This document shows positions 42,970 through 50,930 of a stretch of 64,000 bases of DNA, one piece after another (position 1 is the stretch's first letter; each line of letters opens with the position of its first letter). Source of the stretch: JAAZMI01 sp050948785 (GTDB taxonomy: Bacteria; Bacillota; Dethiobacteria; DTU022; UBA8154); the NCBI GenBank assembly GCA_050948785.1, contig JBMNEM010000005.1:1-64000 (forward strand). Reading direction: 5' to 3'. The translations under genes were made by a program, and so were the position numbers. The notes under the pieces were generated by a model that saw only the letters and a program-made list of their open reading frames with translations, did no database searches and had not been told where the DNA came from.

Positions 42970-43959
42970 TTAGAAAATACTGGCCAAAAAACAAAGCCCC
43001 ATCCCCGTAATCAAAGCCAGCACCGCCGCTCCTTTCACCAGGATCCGTAGCGTTTCCAAATCCCCGCCGGAGGACCTGCGGCCAGGTGCGTTAATCACCG
43101 GCCGGTCAGAGGAAACACCCTGGTAAAAGCTTTTTCCTCCCAGTCGAACATGGAGCAAAAGTGCAGCAGCAGCTTCGGGATAGCCGCTGTTTGGACTGAG
43201 ATGTTTTTTCCCCTCCCGGAGAAGAGTACCACAATACTCCCTGACCCGCAACGGTGACAACTTTCCCCCGATCAGGGCAGCAGCCAGAATGAAAAGAGAA
43301 GTAAGCCTAGCCGGCACCAAGTTGACCAGATCATCAAGCCGTGCCGCAGCCCAGCCAAAATAAAAGTAGCGATCATTTCTATAGCCCAACATGGAATCCA
43401 GTGTATTGACCGCTTTGTAAGCCATCGCCAGAGGTGCCCCCCCAATGAAAGCAAAAAACAAAGGAGCAATAACCCCGTCACTGGTGTTTTCCGCCAAACT
43501 CTCCAAGGCAGCCCGGGAAATTTCCGACTCCGTCAGATGTTCCGTATCCCGCCCTACAATCATGGCGAGAGCCCGGCGTGCCTTGGGCAAATCCCCTTTT
43601 TTCAGCGGAAGCTCTACAGCCAAAATGTGTTCTTCAAGACTCCGTAAAGAAAAAGTAGTATAAAAAAGGTAAACGGCTACCAGGTAGCCCCAATAAGCAT
43701 TCCAAGCACCAAGCCGGGAAATTATTTCCCGGGAAAGAAAGAAAACGGCGCCAACAACAACGCTGACCAAAAATATTCCGGCAGTACGTTCCAGAAAAGC
43801 GCCCTTACACCACACACGTAATCTTCTCTCCAGGAAAGAAATAAACCTGCCCATCAGCACTACAGGATGAGGCAGCCGGCGAGGATCACCCAACGCCAGG
43901 TCTAAACAGTATGCTAATAAAATCAATACCGCATTTGTCTGGAACCAACCCATTTCCAT
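42970..43959 (-). CDS. cbiB: Adenosylcobinamide-phosphate synthase CbiB
   Basis: CbiB is an integral membrane enzyme that joins adenosylcobyric acid to aminopropanol or its phosphate. The 329-residue protein has the N-terminal LDLALGDPRRLPHPVVLMGR motif, several membrane helices and the NTSDGVIAPLFFAFIGGAPLAMAYKA region typical of the family. Its ATG immediately follows the stop of the deacetylase-like gene (TAA then ATG), so the two are translationally coupled. Its reaction product is the substrate of CobU next door. Confidence 0.93.
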   Translation of the reverse strand: MEMGWFQTNAVLILLAYCLDLALGDPRRLPHPVVLMGRFISFLERRLRVWCKGAFLERTAGIFLVSVVVGAVFFLSREIISRLGAWNAYWGYLVAVYLFYTTFSLRSLEEHILAVELPLKKGDLPKARRALAMIVGRDTEHLTESEISRAALESLAENTSDGVIAPLFFAFIGGAPLAMAYKAVNTLDSMLGYRNDRYFYFGWAAARLDDLVNLVPARLTSLFILAAALIGGKLSPLRVREYCGTLLREGKKHLSPNSGYPEAAAALLLHVRLGGKSFYQGVSSDRPVINAPGRRSSGGDLETLRILVKGAAVLALITGMGLCFLASIF

Positions 43960-44727
43960 TTAACTACCCTTTGCCTGGCCTGCAAGGCCATCTAAAAAGG
44001 CAAGTATGCTATCCCCTAAAGAACGGGAATTATACCCCCCCTCCAGCGTAGCAAATAAACGGCCTTGACACTTTTCCCGGGCAAAATCGCCTAAAATGTT
44101 CCCCAGATCCCTATAATCTTCGGTGGACAGCTGCCCTCCCCAATCCTGCAAATGGCGATCAAAACCTGCTGAAACTGCAAGCAGATCTATTTGTACATCC
44201 TCCAGGTAATCCTTTACATTCTGTACAAAAGAAACACGATCCTTCCCCCGTACATGCCAGTAAGCAACAGCCGGGCTGGCAGCAAAAATATTGCTTGTTC
44301 CGTCACCATAATGCAAGTCAATGTCGATAATTAAGGCTTTTTCTATTTTTCCCTGAGTCAACAGTTTTTGGACAGCAATGGCCACATTATTAAAGTAACA
44401 AAATCCCCAGCAGGCCTCCGGGCTGGCATGATGGCCCGGAGGCCTGCACAGGGCAAAGCCGATCTCACCGTTCCAGGCGAGATCGGCAGCCGCAATTGTA
44501 GCACCGGCGGACCAAAGAGCCATTTGAAAGACAGCTTCATCCCGACGCACGTCTTCCAGGTGAAAGGGACGATGCACTAGCAGCACATCCTCCTCATTGC
44601 AGGGCCGTGGTTTAACCAACGTATACTTCTCCCTTACCAATGAAAGAGTATAATCCAAGCGGCCCCGGGAGGCTGCAGGATCACCAGTATACGTCTCTAA
44701 AAATATTTCATGAAAAACAACTTTCAC
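43960..44727 (-). CDS. Histone deacetylase superfamily (acetylpolyamine amidohydrolase-like) protein
   Basis: This zinc-dependent deacylase-like protein of about 255 residues has the RPPGHHA motif with the tandem active-site histidines, FCYFNNVAIA, the zinc ligands in DIDLHYGDGT, and SAGFDRH with the third ligand. The C-terminal EGGYN motif is present. The open frame extends to a TTG at 44811. I prefer the GTG at 44727 because it matches the family N-terminus, although neither has a strong ribosome-binding site. It is smaller than most members (300-370 residues). It is joined tip to tail with cbiB; its substrate in this setting is unknown. Confidence 0.85.
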   Translation of the reverse strand: MKVVFHEIFLETYTGDPAASRGRLDYTLSLVREKYTLVKPRPCNEEDVLLVHRPFHLEDVRRDEAVFQMALWSAGATIAAADLAWNGEIGFALCRPPGHHASPEACWGFCYFNNVAIAVQKLLTQGKIEKALIIDIDLHYGDGTSNIFAASPAVAYWHVRGKDRVSFVQNVKDYLEDVQIDLLAVSAGFDRHLQDWGGQLSTEDYRDLGNILGDFAREKCQGRLFATLEGGYNSRSLGDSILAFLDGLAGQAKGS

Positions 44728-44913
44728 AGTCTGCGGTACCGAAGAGCACCCTTCCCCCTTTCTGATTTTCCGTACAAGCCGATTTGCCGAGGCGTAGAAA
44801 TAAAAAAACAATTCAAGTTGTTTCTACTTCTACTTTAAATAAAAATTCTTTATCAGCAACATAAATTCCTGCCGCTATGATAAATTTTTGTAATTTTTAC
44901 CTTTACTTCCTTA

Positions 44914-44943
44914 AATAAAAAAAGGTCTGGAATAGCCAGACCT
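44914..44943 (-). terminator. Terminator after antiporter paralogue A
   Basis: AGGTCTGG pairs perfectly with CCAGACCT across five bases and is followed on the minus strand by a T-run. It lies 65 bases beyond the stop of the paralogue and ends the large antiporter locus. Confidence 0.88.
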
Positions 44944-45008
44944 AAAATATGTGAATACATTCTCCTTTTTTAGTTATTATTACTAATAAGCAGTAATGTT
45001 CCTGCCAC

Positions 45009-46754
45009 CTAAATACCCGCTCCAATAACCCCAAGCTGCAAGTAGAGTAAAAAGACCAGTGCAACACCGAGCATAAACATGAGCATGAGTACACCAAAGT
45101 TAAAATTGTTGAAATTGAAAAAGCGTAGCACTTGTGTTTTGAGCGGTTTATAATCAAAAGCCTGCAGGGAGCGGAAACAGAAGTAATAAAGATTATCCAT
45201 AGCGTTCGAAAAGCCTCGGCTGAAACCGGTATCGCGTTCCCTGACATTTACTGTCAACTGCAGTGGGAAAGCCAGCTTCATTTCCTTTTCCAGCGTTCCC
45301 GCCAGCAGGATAAAAATCAGAATACCCAACAGGACCAATCCTCCGGCAACCTTTACCCCTTCTACAGAATAAACCTGCAGCGAAGTGCCGCCAGGCAGGA
45401 TCGGTGCCAGTATTTGCGGCCAGATCCCCGTGATAATACAGCTCGCGGAGAGGATCAAAATTGCCGCCTGCATAGTACCTGTCAAGTTTCTCAATATTTT
45501 CCCCCGGCCTTTAATAAAGCCAAAGTAAACAAACTTACTGAATGAAAGGGCCGTTCCGACACTGGCGACCATCAGCATCCATTCCGCAGGGTTTGTTCCA
45601 TGCATCGCTGTTTTGAGCAGATATTTACTCACATAACCGTTAAAAAGAGGCGTCCCCGAAATGGCCAGCCCCCCAACCAAGGCCCCTATAAAAGCCACGG
45701 GCAACGTCTTCCAGAGTGCGACTTTACCTGTGGCTCCCGGTTTTTCCGCGGGATCATGGAGTTTATGTAAATCTTCAGTTCCCACAGCAAAAATTACGGC
45801 CCCTGCACTCATAAAGAGGAGTGCCTTATAAATCATGTGGTTTACCAGGTGCAAAAGACCGCCGTCTACAGATAGCGTAACACCTAATCCGACACCGGCA
45901 ACCATGTAACCGACCTGGCTGATGATATGGTATGAAAGCAAGCCCCGTAAATCACTTTGTAAGAGGGCCAAGGTCACGGCAATGATAGCCATGCAGGCAC
46001 CCATGATATTAATAAAAGGAAGCGGCGGCAAAACACGGGCTACGGCATAAACTCCAACTTTTGTACATAAAGCCGCCAACAAAACACTACATGGGAAATT
46101 AGCAGCCGGATAACCCCAAGGAACCCAAAAATGTAAAGGTAAAAAGGCGGTTTTTATACCAATACCCAAAATAAAGAAGGTAAGGCCCGCAACGGGGTAC
46201 ATCAGCTCGAAGGTCCCCGTAGCATTATACTGAAGAATAATTCCAACCAACAACGAAAAACCGCTCATCAATGAAAAGAATAACATACGATAAGCCATAC
46301 GGACAGCATGGGGTGTTCTTTTTAAGAAAACAAGGGTAGCAGTTGTTAAAGTCAAGATCTCCCAAAAAAAGAGGAAGGTAAGAAAATTGTCGGCAAAACA
46401 AACACCTACAGCACTGGCTATTGCGGCCAGCGATACAGCCTGTTCCCAAGGGTTGGAAACATCAAGGCCGTAGAGCAGCCCAATGCCCCCCACAAACAGA
46501 AATCCAAAGCCGGCAATCTTACTGTAAGGATGTTCGCTAAACGAAAAAAGTGTCAGATTAGTTTTCAACTGAAAGGCAGAATCAGCAAATAAAGTGTAAC
46601 TTCCCAACTTTGCTCCGGCCAAAAGATAAAATGCCAGAAAGAGAAGCCCTGCAATATAGATTAGCATCAGGGCCCTGCGCCACTTTTGTGAAAGAAATAG
46701 AACGGCTGGAGATATTATAACGGGGGCAAATACTGACAATAATAAAATGCTCAT
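45009..46754 (-). CDS. Proton-conducting antiporter subunit (MrpD/NuoL-like), paralogue A
   Basis: This 581-residue membrane protein of the PF00361 proton-channel family is one of three close paralogues in the locus. It has about 14 helices. The conserved charged residues of the channel are present: E132 (FFWEILTL), K201 and H208 (IKTAFLPLH), K232 (CTKVGVYA), H306 (VNHMIYKALLF) and K377 (VSKYLL). The loop YPAANFPCSVLLAALCTKVG resembles MrpD more than NuoL. A C-terminal extension of about 110 residues ends in a further membrane helix. It is 1.04 kb downstream of paralogue B. Its DNA is nearly identical to B over long stretches, pointing to recent duplication or gene conversion. Confidence 0.9.
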   Translation of the reverse strand: MSILLLSVFAPVIISPAVLFLSQKWRRALMLIYIAGLLFLAFYLLAGAKLGSYTLFADSAFQLKTNLTLFSFSEHPYSKIAGFGFLFVGGIGLLYGLDVSNPWEQAVSLAAIASAVGVCFADNFLTFLFFWEILTLTTATLVFLKRTPHAVRMAYRMLFFSLMSGFSLLVGIILQYNATGTFELMYPVAGLTFFILGIGIKTAFLPLHFWVPWGYPAANFPCSVLLAALCTKVGVYAVARVLPPLPFINIMGACMAIIAVTLALLQSDLRGLLSYHIISQVGYMVAGVGLGVTLSVDGGLLHLVNHMIYKALLFMSAGAVIFAVGTEDLHKLHDPAEKPGATGKVALWKTLPVAFIGALVGGLAISGTPLFNGYVSKYLLKTAMHGTNPAEWMLMVASVGTALSFSKFVYFGFIKGRGKILRNLTGTMQAAILILSASCIITGIWPQILAPILPGGTSLQVYSVEGVKVAGGLVLLGILIFILLAGTLEKEMKLAFPLQLTVNVRERDTGFSRGFSNAMDNLYYFCFRSLQAFDYKPLKTQVLRFFNFNNFNFGVLMLMFMLGVALVFLLYLQLGVIGAGI

Positions 46755-46814
46755 TATAGATCACTTCCCCATTTATTTTAAGGATACAAAAATATATACT
46801 GATTTCTGGCTTTA

Positions 46815-46950
46815 CTAACTATAAGACGCCATACCAGCTTTAATCCTAAAGCCTATAATCAATAGCCCCGCTGCTAAAGGAATTGCTACATCCTTACTTG
46901 ATGCAGCTACAAGAAAATTATCAGGGATTCCAAATTTAAATTTTTTTCAC
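46815..46950 (-). pseudogene. Possible small membrane-peptide gene with a one-base frameshift
   Basis: A GTG (46948-46950) follows AGGGGGTGAGAT. If one A of the seven-A run after it were absent, the frame would stay open for 44 codons. It would encode a small peptide with a hydrophobic core (PLAAGLLIIGF) and stop at 46815. As written, the frame stops after four codons. A similar but more decayed segment lies before paralogue B and a trace of it before paralogue C. It may be a relic, a programmed frameshift or chance. Confidence 0.3.
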
Positions 46951-46988
46951 ATCTCACCCCCTGTTGAGGCGTTATCCCCCATAAAAAT

Positions 46989-47019
46989 AAAAAACTGCCT
47001 AGCTCATATAGCAAGGCAG
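46989..47019 (-). terminator. Terminator-like hairpin in the leader of paralogue A
   Basis: On the minus strand CTGCCT pairs with AGGCAG and is followed by TTTTTT. It lies 235 bases before the start of paralogue A, so it would act as an attenuator on leftward transcripts. The loop contains GAGCT. The matching hairpin before paralogue B has GAGCC in its loop. Confidence 0.7.
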
Positions 47020-47049
47020 CACATGGCATATACAAAATATTGCCACATA

Positions 47050-47078
47050 TAGACAAACAAACTTGTTAGTGTTATAAT
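47050..47078 (+). promoter_or_regulatory. Promoter of candidate small RNA 1
   Basis: TAGACA (47050-47055) and TATAAT (47073-47078) are spaced by 17 bases. The same two boxes and spacing recur at 49961-49989 although the surrounding bases differ, which argues for selection on the promoter. Confidence 0.75.
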
Positions 47079-47084
47079 GTTGGT

Positions 47085-47175
47085 ATTGTAATAAACTTAG
47101 TTACCGGGGGGTGCGCCCTTGTGGTGCTACCTCTTGAGGCTCTCCGGAGGAGCCATCTCCGGAGAGCTTTTTATT
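47085..47175 (+). ncRNA. Candidate small RNA 1 (antiporter spacer)
   Basis: Opposite in direction to the antiporter genes, a unit of about 90 bases starts after a good promoter. It carries AGTTACCGGGGGG, a first hairpin (GGT-GCGCC with GGTGC-T-ACC) and a second, perfect 11-bp hairpin GCTCTCCGGAG/CTCCGGAGAGC (47139-47167). The loop is GAGCCAT and TTTTTATTTT follows, an intrinsic terminator. No ORF fits inside. I do not recognise a known RNA family. A close copy lies at 49996-50088, with changes in the first hairpin that keep it paired. Confidence 0.65.
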
Positions 47176-47339
47176 TTATAATATCAAAAAAAAACCCCCT
47201 TTCATAGGGGGATAACTGCCACTTAAGTGTCAGCTATTTGCAATATATGTGGTAGCAACCTGACAGCTGCTGTCAAATATTGCGCTAGAAGTCACCGCTA
47301 CCATTGCCACAATCCTTTCGCTTTCCTTAAAAGAGCCCG

Positions 47340-47545
47340 AGATCTGTAATAGGAAAAGGGATTTAAAACAAACGTTAGGTTTTTTAACTTTTTCCAGGAG
47401 AGCCATTCCCGGAAAGTATTAAATGATTTTTATTTTTAACCGGGGGTTTACGCCATAAAACAAACAGCGCAAGTAAAGTGTTTATTTTTACTATTTAAGC
47501 TTAACTTTATTATCAGAAGTATATCATAAATATTTAATTTTAGCA
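47340..47545 (-). promoter_or_regulatory. Decayed copy of the response-regulator leader
   Basis: On the minus strand a promoter-like pair (TTGCTA 47541-47546, 17 bases, TATACT 47518-47523) precedes a CCCCCGG segment (47440-47446) and an imperfect hairpin with loop ATGGCTC (47400-47406). A damaged terminator segment (CCCTTTTCC...GGGCTCTTTT) follows. This matches, element by element, the leader at 51042-51260, but no regulator gene follows here. The 130 bases after it include a palindrome TGACAGCTGCTGTCA (47271-47285). Confidence 0.55.
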
Positions 47546-47698
47546 AGAGATATTTTTATATTTTGTGTAAATTTTTTTACGTTAAAATATTTATTCAAAG
47601 AATTATAAACCGCCCCGGCAATATAAAAAGTAAATCCTTTTGAACTGCACCAATAGTTAACCATAAGCCGTAGAATTAATCCCTAATCTATATAGAAG

Positions 47699-47745
47699 GA
47701 GAAAAGCAGCAATTAAAGCCTTGAGCTTAAATTGCTGCTTTTCTG
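47699..47745 (-). terminator. Terminator after antiporter paralogue B
   Basis: AGAAAAGCAGCAATT pairs with AATTGCTGCTTTTCT around a 15-base loop, about 50 bases beyond the stop of paralogue B. A related hairpin follows paralogue C (51377-51421). Confidence 0.85.
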
Positions 47746-47792
47746 CCTTCCTTTAGTAGGTAACCTGAGATTATAACTCATTGATAAATCAC

Positions 47793-49550
47793 CTAAACCC
47801 CAACACCAAAAATACCGAATTGAAGGTAAAAGAGGAATACCAAAACCACACCCAACATACCCATGATGAGTAATACATCAAAATCAATACTGGTAGCGCT
47901 TACAAACTGCGAAACCTTAATTTTTTCCATTTTTAAATTCAATCTCTGCCAATAACCTAAAAGTAAACGGTGAGGAATATTTTTAATAGCACTTATCGCG
48001 TTGAACAAATTACCATATATTTCGGATAAAGTGCCATTCAAAACTAACTTCATATCAGTAGAAGATGATTTTATCTCCTTCTCCAACACCCTGGCCAGAA
48101 GAACAAACGCACCTATCCCCAATACTAAAAGCAAGAGCGCCGTTTTTATTCCATCCACTGAATAAACATCGAGAGATGAATTATGTGGAAGTATGGTTGC
48201 CAGAGACTGCGGCCAGATACCCGTAATTAAACAGCTGGCAGTTAGAATAACCATGGCAGCCTGCATGCTAAAAGTCAATTTTCTCTGTACCTCTGCCCGG
48301 GTTTTGATAAAGCCAAAATAGATAAATTTACAGAAACAAAGCACGGTACCTACACTGGTTATCAAAAGCAACATTTCAACCAGATTTAGGCCATGTACTG
48401 CATTTTTAATAAGGTATTTACTAACATACCCGTTAAACAAAGGCGTACCCGAAATAGCAAGCGACCCAACTAGCGCTCCAATAAATGCTACCGGCAAAGC
48501 CTTCCATAAGGGAGAAGTTTCTTTTTCCTTCCCCGCAGGATCTTTTCCATAATGCAACTCTTGAAAATTTTCTGTCCCAACGGTAAAAATTAATGCACCT
48601 ACGCTCATGAAAAGCAACGCTTTGTAAATCATATGATTCAGAAGATGCAAAAGTCCACCGTCTACGGAAAGAGATATTCCTAAACCAACGGCTGCAACCA
48701 TGTATCCAACCTGGCTAATTATATGGTACGAAAGGAAACGGCGGAGATTGCTCTGAAATAGAGCCATGGTAACTGCAAAAACAGCCATACATGCTCCCAT
48801 TGTAATAATAAAATTACTCGGTGGTAGGATTCGGGCCACAGCGTAAACTCCAACTTTTGTGCACAAAGCCGCCAACAAAACACTACATGGGAAATTGGCA
48901 GCCGGATAACCCCAAGGAACCCAAAAATACAATGGTAAAAAGGCGGTTTTTATACCAATACCCAAAATAAAGAAGGAAAGTCCCGCTACCGGATACATTA
49001 GCTCAAATGTCCCCGTAGCGTTATACTGAAGAATTACTCCCACCAACAACGAAAACCCGCTCATCAATGAAAAGAACAACATTCTATAAGCCATACGAAC
49101 AGCATGAGGTGTTCTTCTTAAAAATACAAGAGCAGCAGTAGTTAAAGTAAGGGTCTCCCAAAAAAAGAGGAAGGTAATGAAATTGTCGGCAAAACAAACA
49201 CCTACAGCACTGGCTATTGCGCCCAGCGATACAGCCTGTTCCCCAGGCCTGGAAACATCAAGGCCATAGAGCAGCCCAATAGCTCCTACAAACAGAAACC
49301 CAAAGCCGGCAATCTTACTGTAAGGATGTTCGCTAAACGAAAAAAGTGTCAGATTGGTTTTCAGCTGATAAGCAGAATCAGCGAATAAAGTGTAACTTCC
49401 CAGCTCTGCTCCGGCCAAAAGATAAAATGCTAGAAAGAGAAGCCCTGCAATATAGGTTAGCATCAATCCCCTGCGCCACTTTTGTGAAAGTACAGCTACG
49501 GCAGGAGATACTATAATTGGGGCAACTACTGATAATAATAAAATCGTCAT
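47793..49550 (-). CDS. Proton-conducting antiporter subunit (MrpD/NuoL-like), paralogue B
   Basis: This 585-residue second paralogue has the same channel residues as A (glutamate in FFWETLTL, lysines in IKTAFLPLY and CTKVGVYA, histidine in LNHMIYKALLF, lysine in VSKYLI). One difference stands out: the histidine of PLHFW in A and C is tyrosine here (PLYFW). The start is the ATG at 49550 behind GAGGAAGTGATC; a GTG three codons earlier is open but overlaps the spacing of that site. A C-terminal tail ends in the shared last helix. It is separated from the upstream regulator and paralogue C by a spacer carrying a candidate small RNA. Confidence 0.9.
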   Translation of the reverse strand: MTILLLSVVAPIIVSPAVAVLSQKWRRGLMLTYIAGLLFLAFYLLAGAELGSYTLFADSAYQLKTNLTLFSFSEHPYSKIAGFGFLFVGAIGLLYGLDVSRPGEQAVSLGAIASAVGVCFADNFITFLFFWETLTLTTAALVFLRRTPHAVRMAYRMLFFSLMSGFSLLVGVILQYNATGTFELMYPVAGLSFFILGIGIKTAFLPLYFWVPWGYPAANFPCSVLLAALCTKVGVYAVARILPPSNFIITMGACMAVFAVTMALFQSNLRRFLSYHIISQVGYMVAAVGLGISLSVDGGLLHLLNHMIYKALLFMSVGALIFTVGTENFQELHYGKDPAGKEKETSPLWKALPVAFIGALVGSLAISGTPLFNGYVSKYLIKNAVHGLNLVEMLLLITSVGTVLCFCKFIYFGFIKTRAEVQRKLTFSMQAAMVILTASCLITGIWPQSLATILPHNSSLDVYSVDGIKTALLLLVLGIGAFVLLARVLEKEIKSSSTDMKLVLNGTLSEIYGNLFNAISAIKNIPHRLLLGYWQRLNLKMEKIKVSQFVSATSIDFDVLLIMGMLGVVLVFLFYLQFGIFGVGV

Positions 49551-49888
49551 TAAGATCACTTCCTCGTTTGTTTTAAAAAATGCTAATATAACCTGCTTTT
49601 TAGCTTAAATTAATCGTAATCCACCTTATCAGCTTTAAATTCCAAACAATAGTTCGCCCGCCAAGCAAAATAAAAAGTTACCACATTGTCAGAACTGTTG
49701 CAATTGTCATATCATAACCCTAAAAAGATAAACATGAAACCTTTAGATCGTGAAGCATAACACTCACCCTTTCATTTATTTAATAACACTTCCAACTATT
49801 TTGTTTAGATTAAATCGCACTTGTTATTTTTAACTTATTATTTTTCCCACTATTCACCTCCTATTTAGTTGCTATTCCACTACAAAAC
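49551..49888. other. Leader region of paralogue B
   Basis: This 338-base stretch between the attenuator-like hairpin and the start of paralogue B is AT-rich. Several AGGAGGTGA-like sites are followed only by tiny frames of 5-12 codons. Part of it (near 49620-49660) is a decayed relative of the small frame before paralogue A. No gene can be supported. Confidence 0.4.
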
Positions 49889-49918
49889 ATAAAACTGCCT
49901 GGCTCATATGCAAGGCAG
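49889..49918 (-). terminator. Terminator-like hairpin in the leader of paralogue B
   Basis: On the minus strand CTGCCT (loop TGCATATGAGCC) pairs with AGGCAG and is followed by TTTTATG. It corresponds to the hairpin at 46989-47019. The loop contains GAGCC, complementary to GGCTC in the upstream hairpin of the same strand. Confidence 0.65.
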
Positions 49919-49960
49919 CAATCCCACATGGCAAATATCGCATGGCTAATTTGACATGTA

Positions 49961-49989
49961 TAGACAAAAATAATAATTGTTGTTATAAT
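49961..49989 (+). promoter_or_regulatory. Promoter of candidate small RNA 2
   Basis: TAGACA (49961-49966), a 17-base spacer and TATAAT (49984-49989). A perfect TTGACA also lies ten bases upstream (49951-49956), too far to pair with this -10. Confidence 0.75.
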
Positions 49990-49995
49990 GGTGTA

Positions 49996-50088
49996 AACAC
50001 TGTTAATATAGTTACCGGGGGGGTGCGCCTTTATGGATGCTACCCCTTGAAGCTCTCCGGAGGAGCCATCTCCGGGAGCTTTTTATTT
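49996..50088 (+). ncRNA. Candidate small RNA 2 (antiporter spacer)
   Basis: This is the second copy of the unit described at 47085-47175. It has GTTACCGGGGGGG, a first hairpin with outer helix GGGGT/ACCCC and inner GCGCC paired to GGATGC with a bulge, then the terminator hairpin GCTCTCCGGAG/CTCCGGGAGC (50052-50079). The loop is again GAGCCAT, followed by TTTTTATTTT. Promoter, loop and terminator are conserved, while the 5' leader and the first loop have diverged. Confidence 0.65.
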
Positions 50089-50194
50089 TATAATATCAGA
50101 ATTATTTACCTTTTCATAGTAGTACAACTGCCACTTATACGTCATTTTTTGAATTATATTTGGCAGTAATTTGCCACTGCTGGATATAATAAAT

Positions 50195-50248
50195 AAGATT
50201 GCTTAATACTGTCACATTTCGATTTTAGGTACAGTACTAAGCAATCTT
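50195..50248. terminator. Terminator hairpin beyond the response-regulator gene
   Basis: AAGATTGCTTAATACTGT pairs with ACAGTACTAAGCAATCTT (one mismatch region) around an 18-base loop. A T-run follows on the plus strand and a weaker one on the minus strand. It lies 46 bases beyond the regulator stop. Confidence 0.7.
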
Positions 50249-50294
50249 TTTTAACAATCCTAATATCATCAATAACATCTTACAGATATTATTT

Positions 50295-50930
50295 CTAAAT
50301 CAAACCCTTTTTAATAGCAACAGTCAACGCTTGCGCTTTGTTGGATACACCCAATTTATCAAAAATATTGTTCAGCTTCCGGTAAAAGGTTCTTTCCCCA
50401 ATAAACAATTCAGAGGAAATTTCAGTATAGGATTTGCCTTCACTGCACAGTCTTAAAATCTTAATCTCATCATCTTCTAATGTTCTGCGGCGCTTCTTCG
50501 ATCGTTTTTGAAAGGAAAGTAGCAGAGTGTCCAACACAACACTATGAAAAGCCCTTTCCCCGTTTACAACCTTCTTAATGGCTTCACTGATTTCATCTAA
50601 CAACGCCTGCTTGGTATAATAGCCTTTTACACCCAGAGAAAGTGCTTTTTCGACCATTTCGGGTTCATAATAACCGGAAATAATTAAAACCGGCAGTTGT
50701 GGATGACTGGAAAGAAAATCTGACAAAAGATCGAGCGCATTTCCATCGGACAACTGAATATCCATTATTATTACATCCGGTTTGCATGAACGGAAAAGTT
50801 CAGGTACATCGGCAGCACAGGCAGTTTCGCCTGCAATTTGAATTCCTTCACGACTAAGCATTCCTGCCAGGCATTGCCGGAACAATGTATGTCTTTCAGC
50901 TAGAAGCACTCGTACGGTTTTTTTGTTCAC
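50295..50930 (-). CDS. LuxR/NarL-type response regulator, orphan
   Basis: This 211-residue two-domain regulator has a receiver (about 5-125) and a LuxR-type HTH (about 150-208, SYTEISSELFIGERTFYRKL). The phosphoacceptor D57, switch residue S85 and lysine K107 are present. The usual acidic pair that binds magnesium (DD at 11-12) is A11 and E12, so phosphorylation may be weak or absent. No histidine kinase is nearby. It sits between two antiporter paralogues, downstream of a structured leader with its own promoter, and probably regulates the locus. The duplicated spacer between A and B has the leader relic but no regulator. Confidence 0.85.
   Translation of the reverse strand: MNKKTVRVLLAERHTLFRQCLAGMLSREGIQIAGETACAADVPELFRSCKPDVIIMDIQLSDGNALDLLSDFLSSHPQLPVLIISGYYEPEMVEKALSLGVKGYYTKQALLDEISEAIKKVVNGERAFHSVVLDTLLLSFQKRSKKRRRTLEDDEIKILRLCSEGKSYTEISSELFIGERTFYRKLNNIFDKLGVSNKAQALTVAIKKGLI

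Noticed and set aside
47085..50088. Cyclic-di-GMP (GEMM) or molybdenum-cofactor riboswitch
   Set aside because: Some words (GAGCC, GTTACCG) recall these families, but the core conserved sequences and helix order do not match what I know of either consensus.
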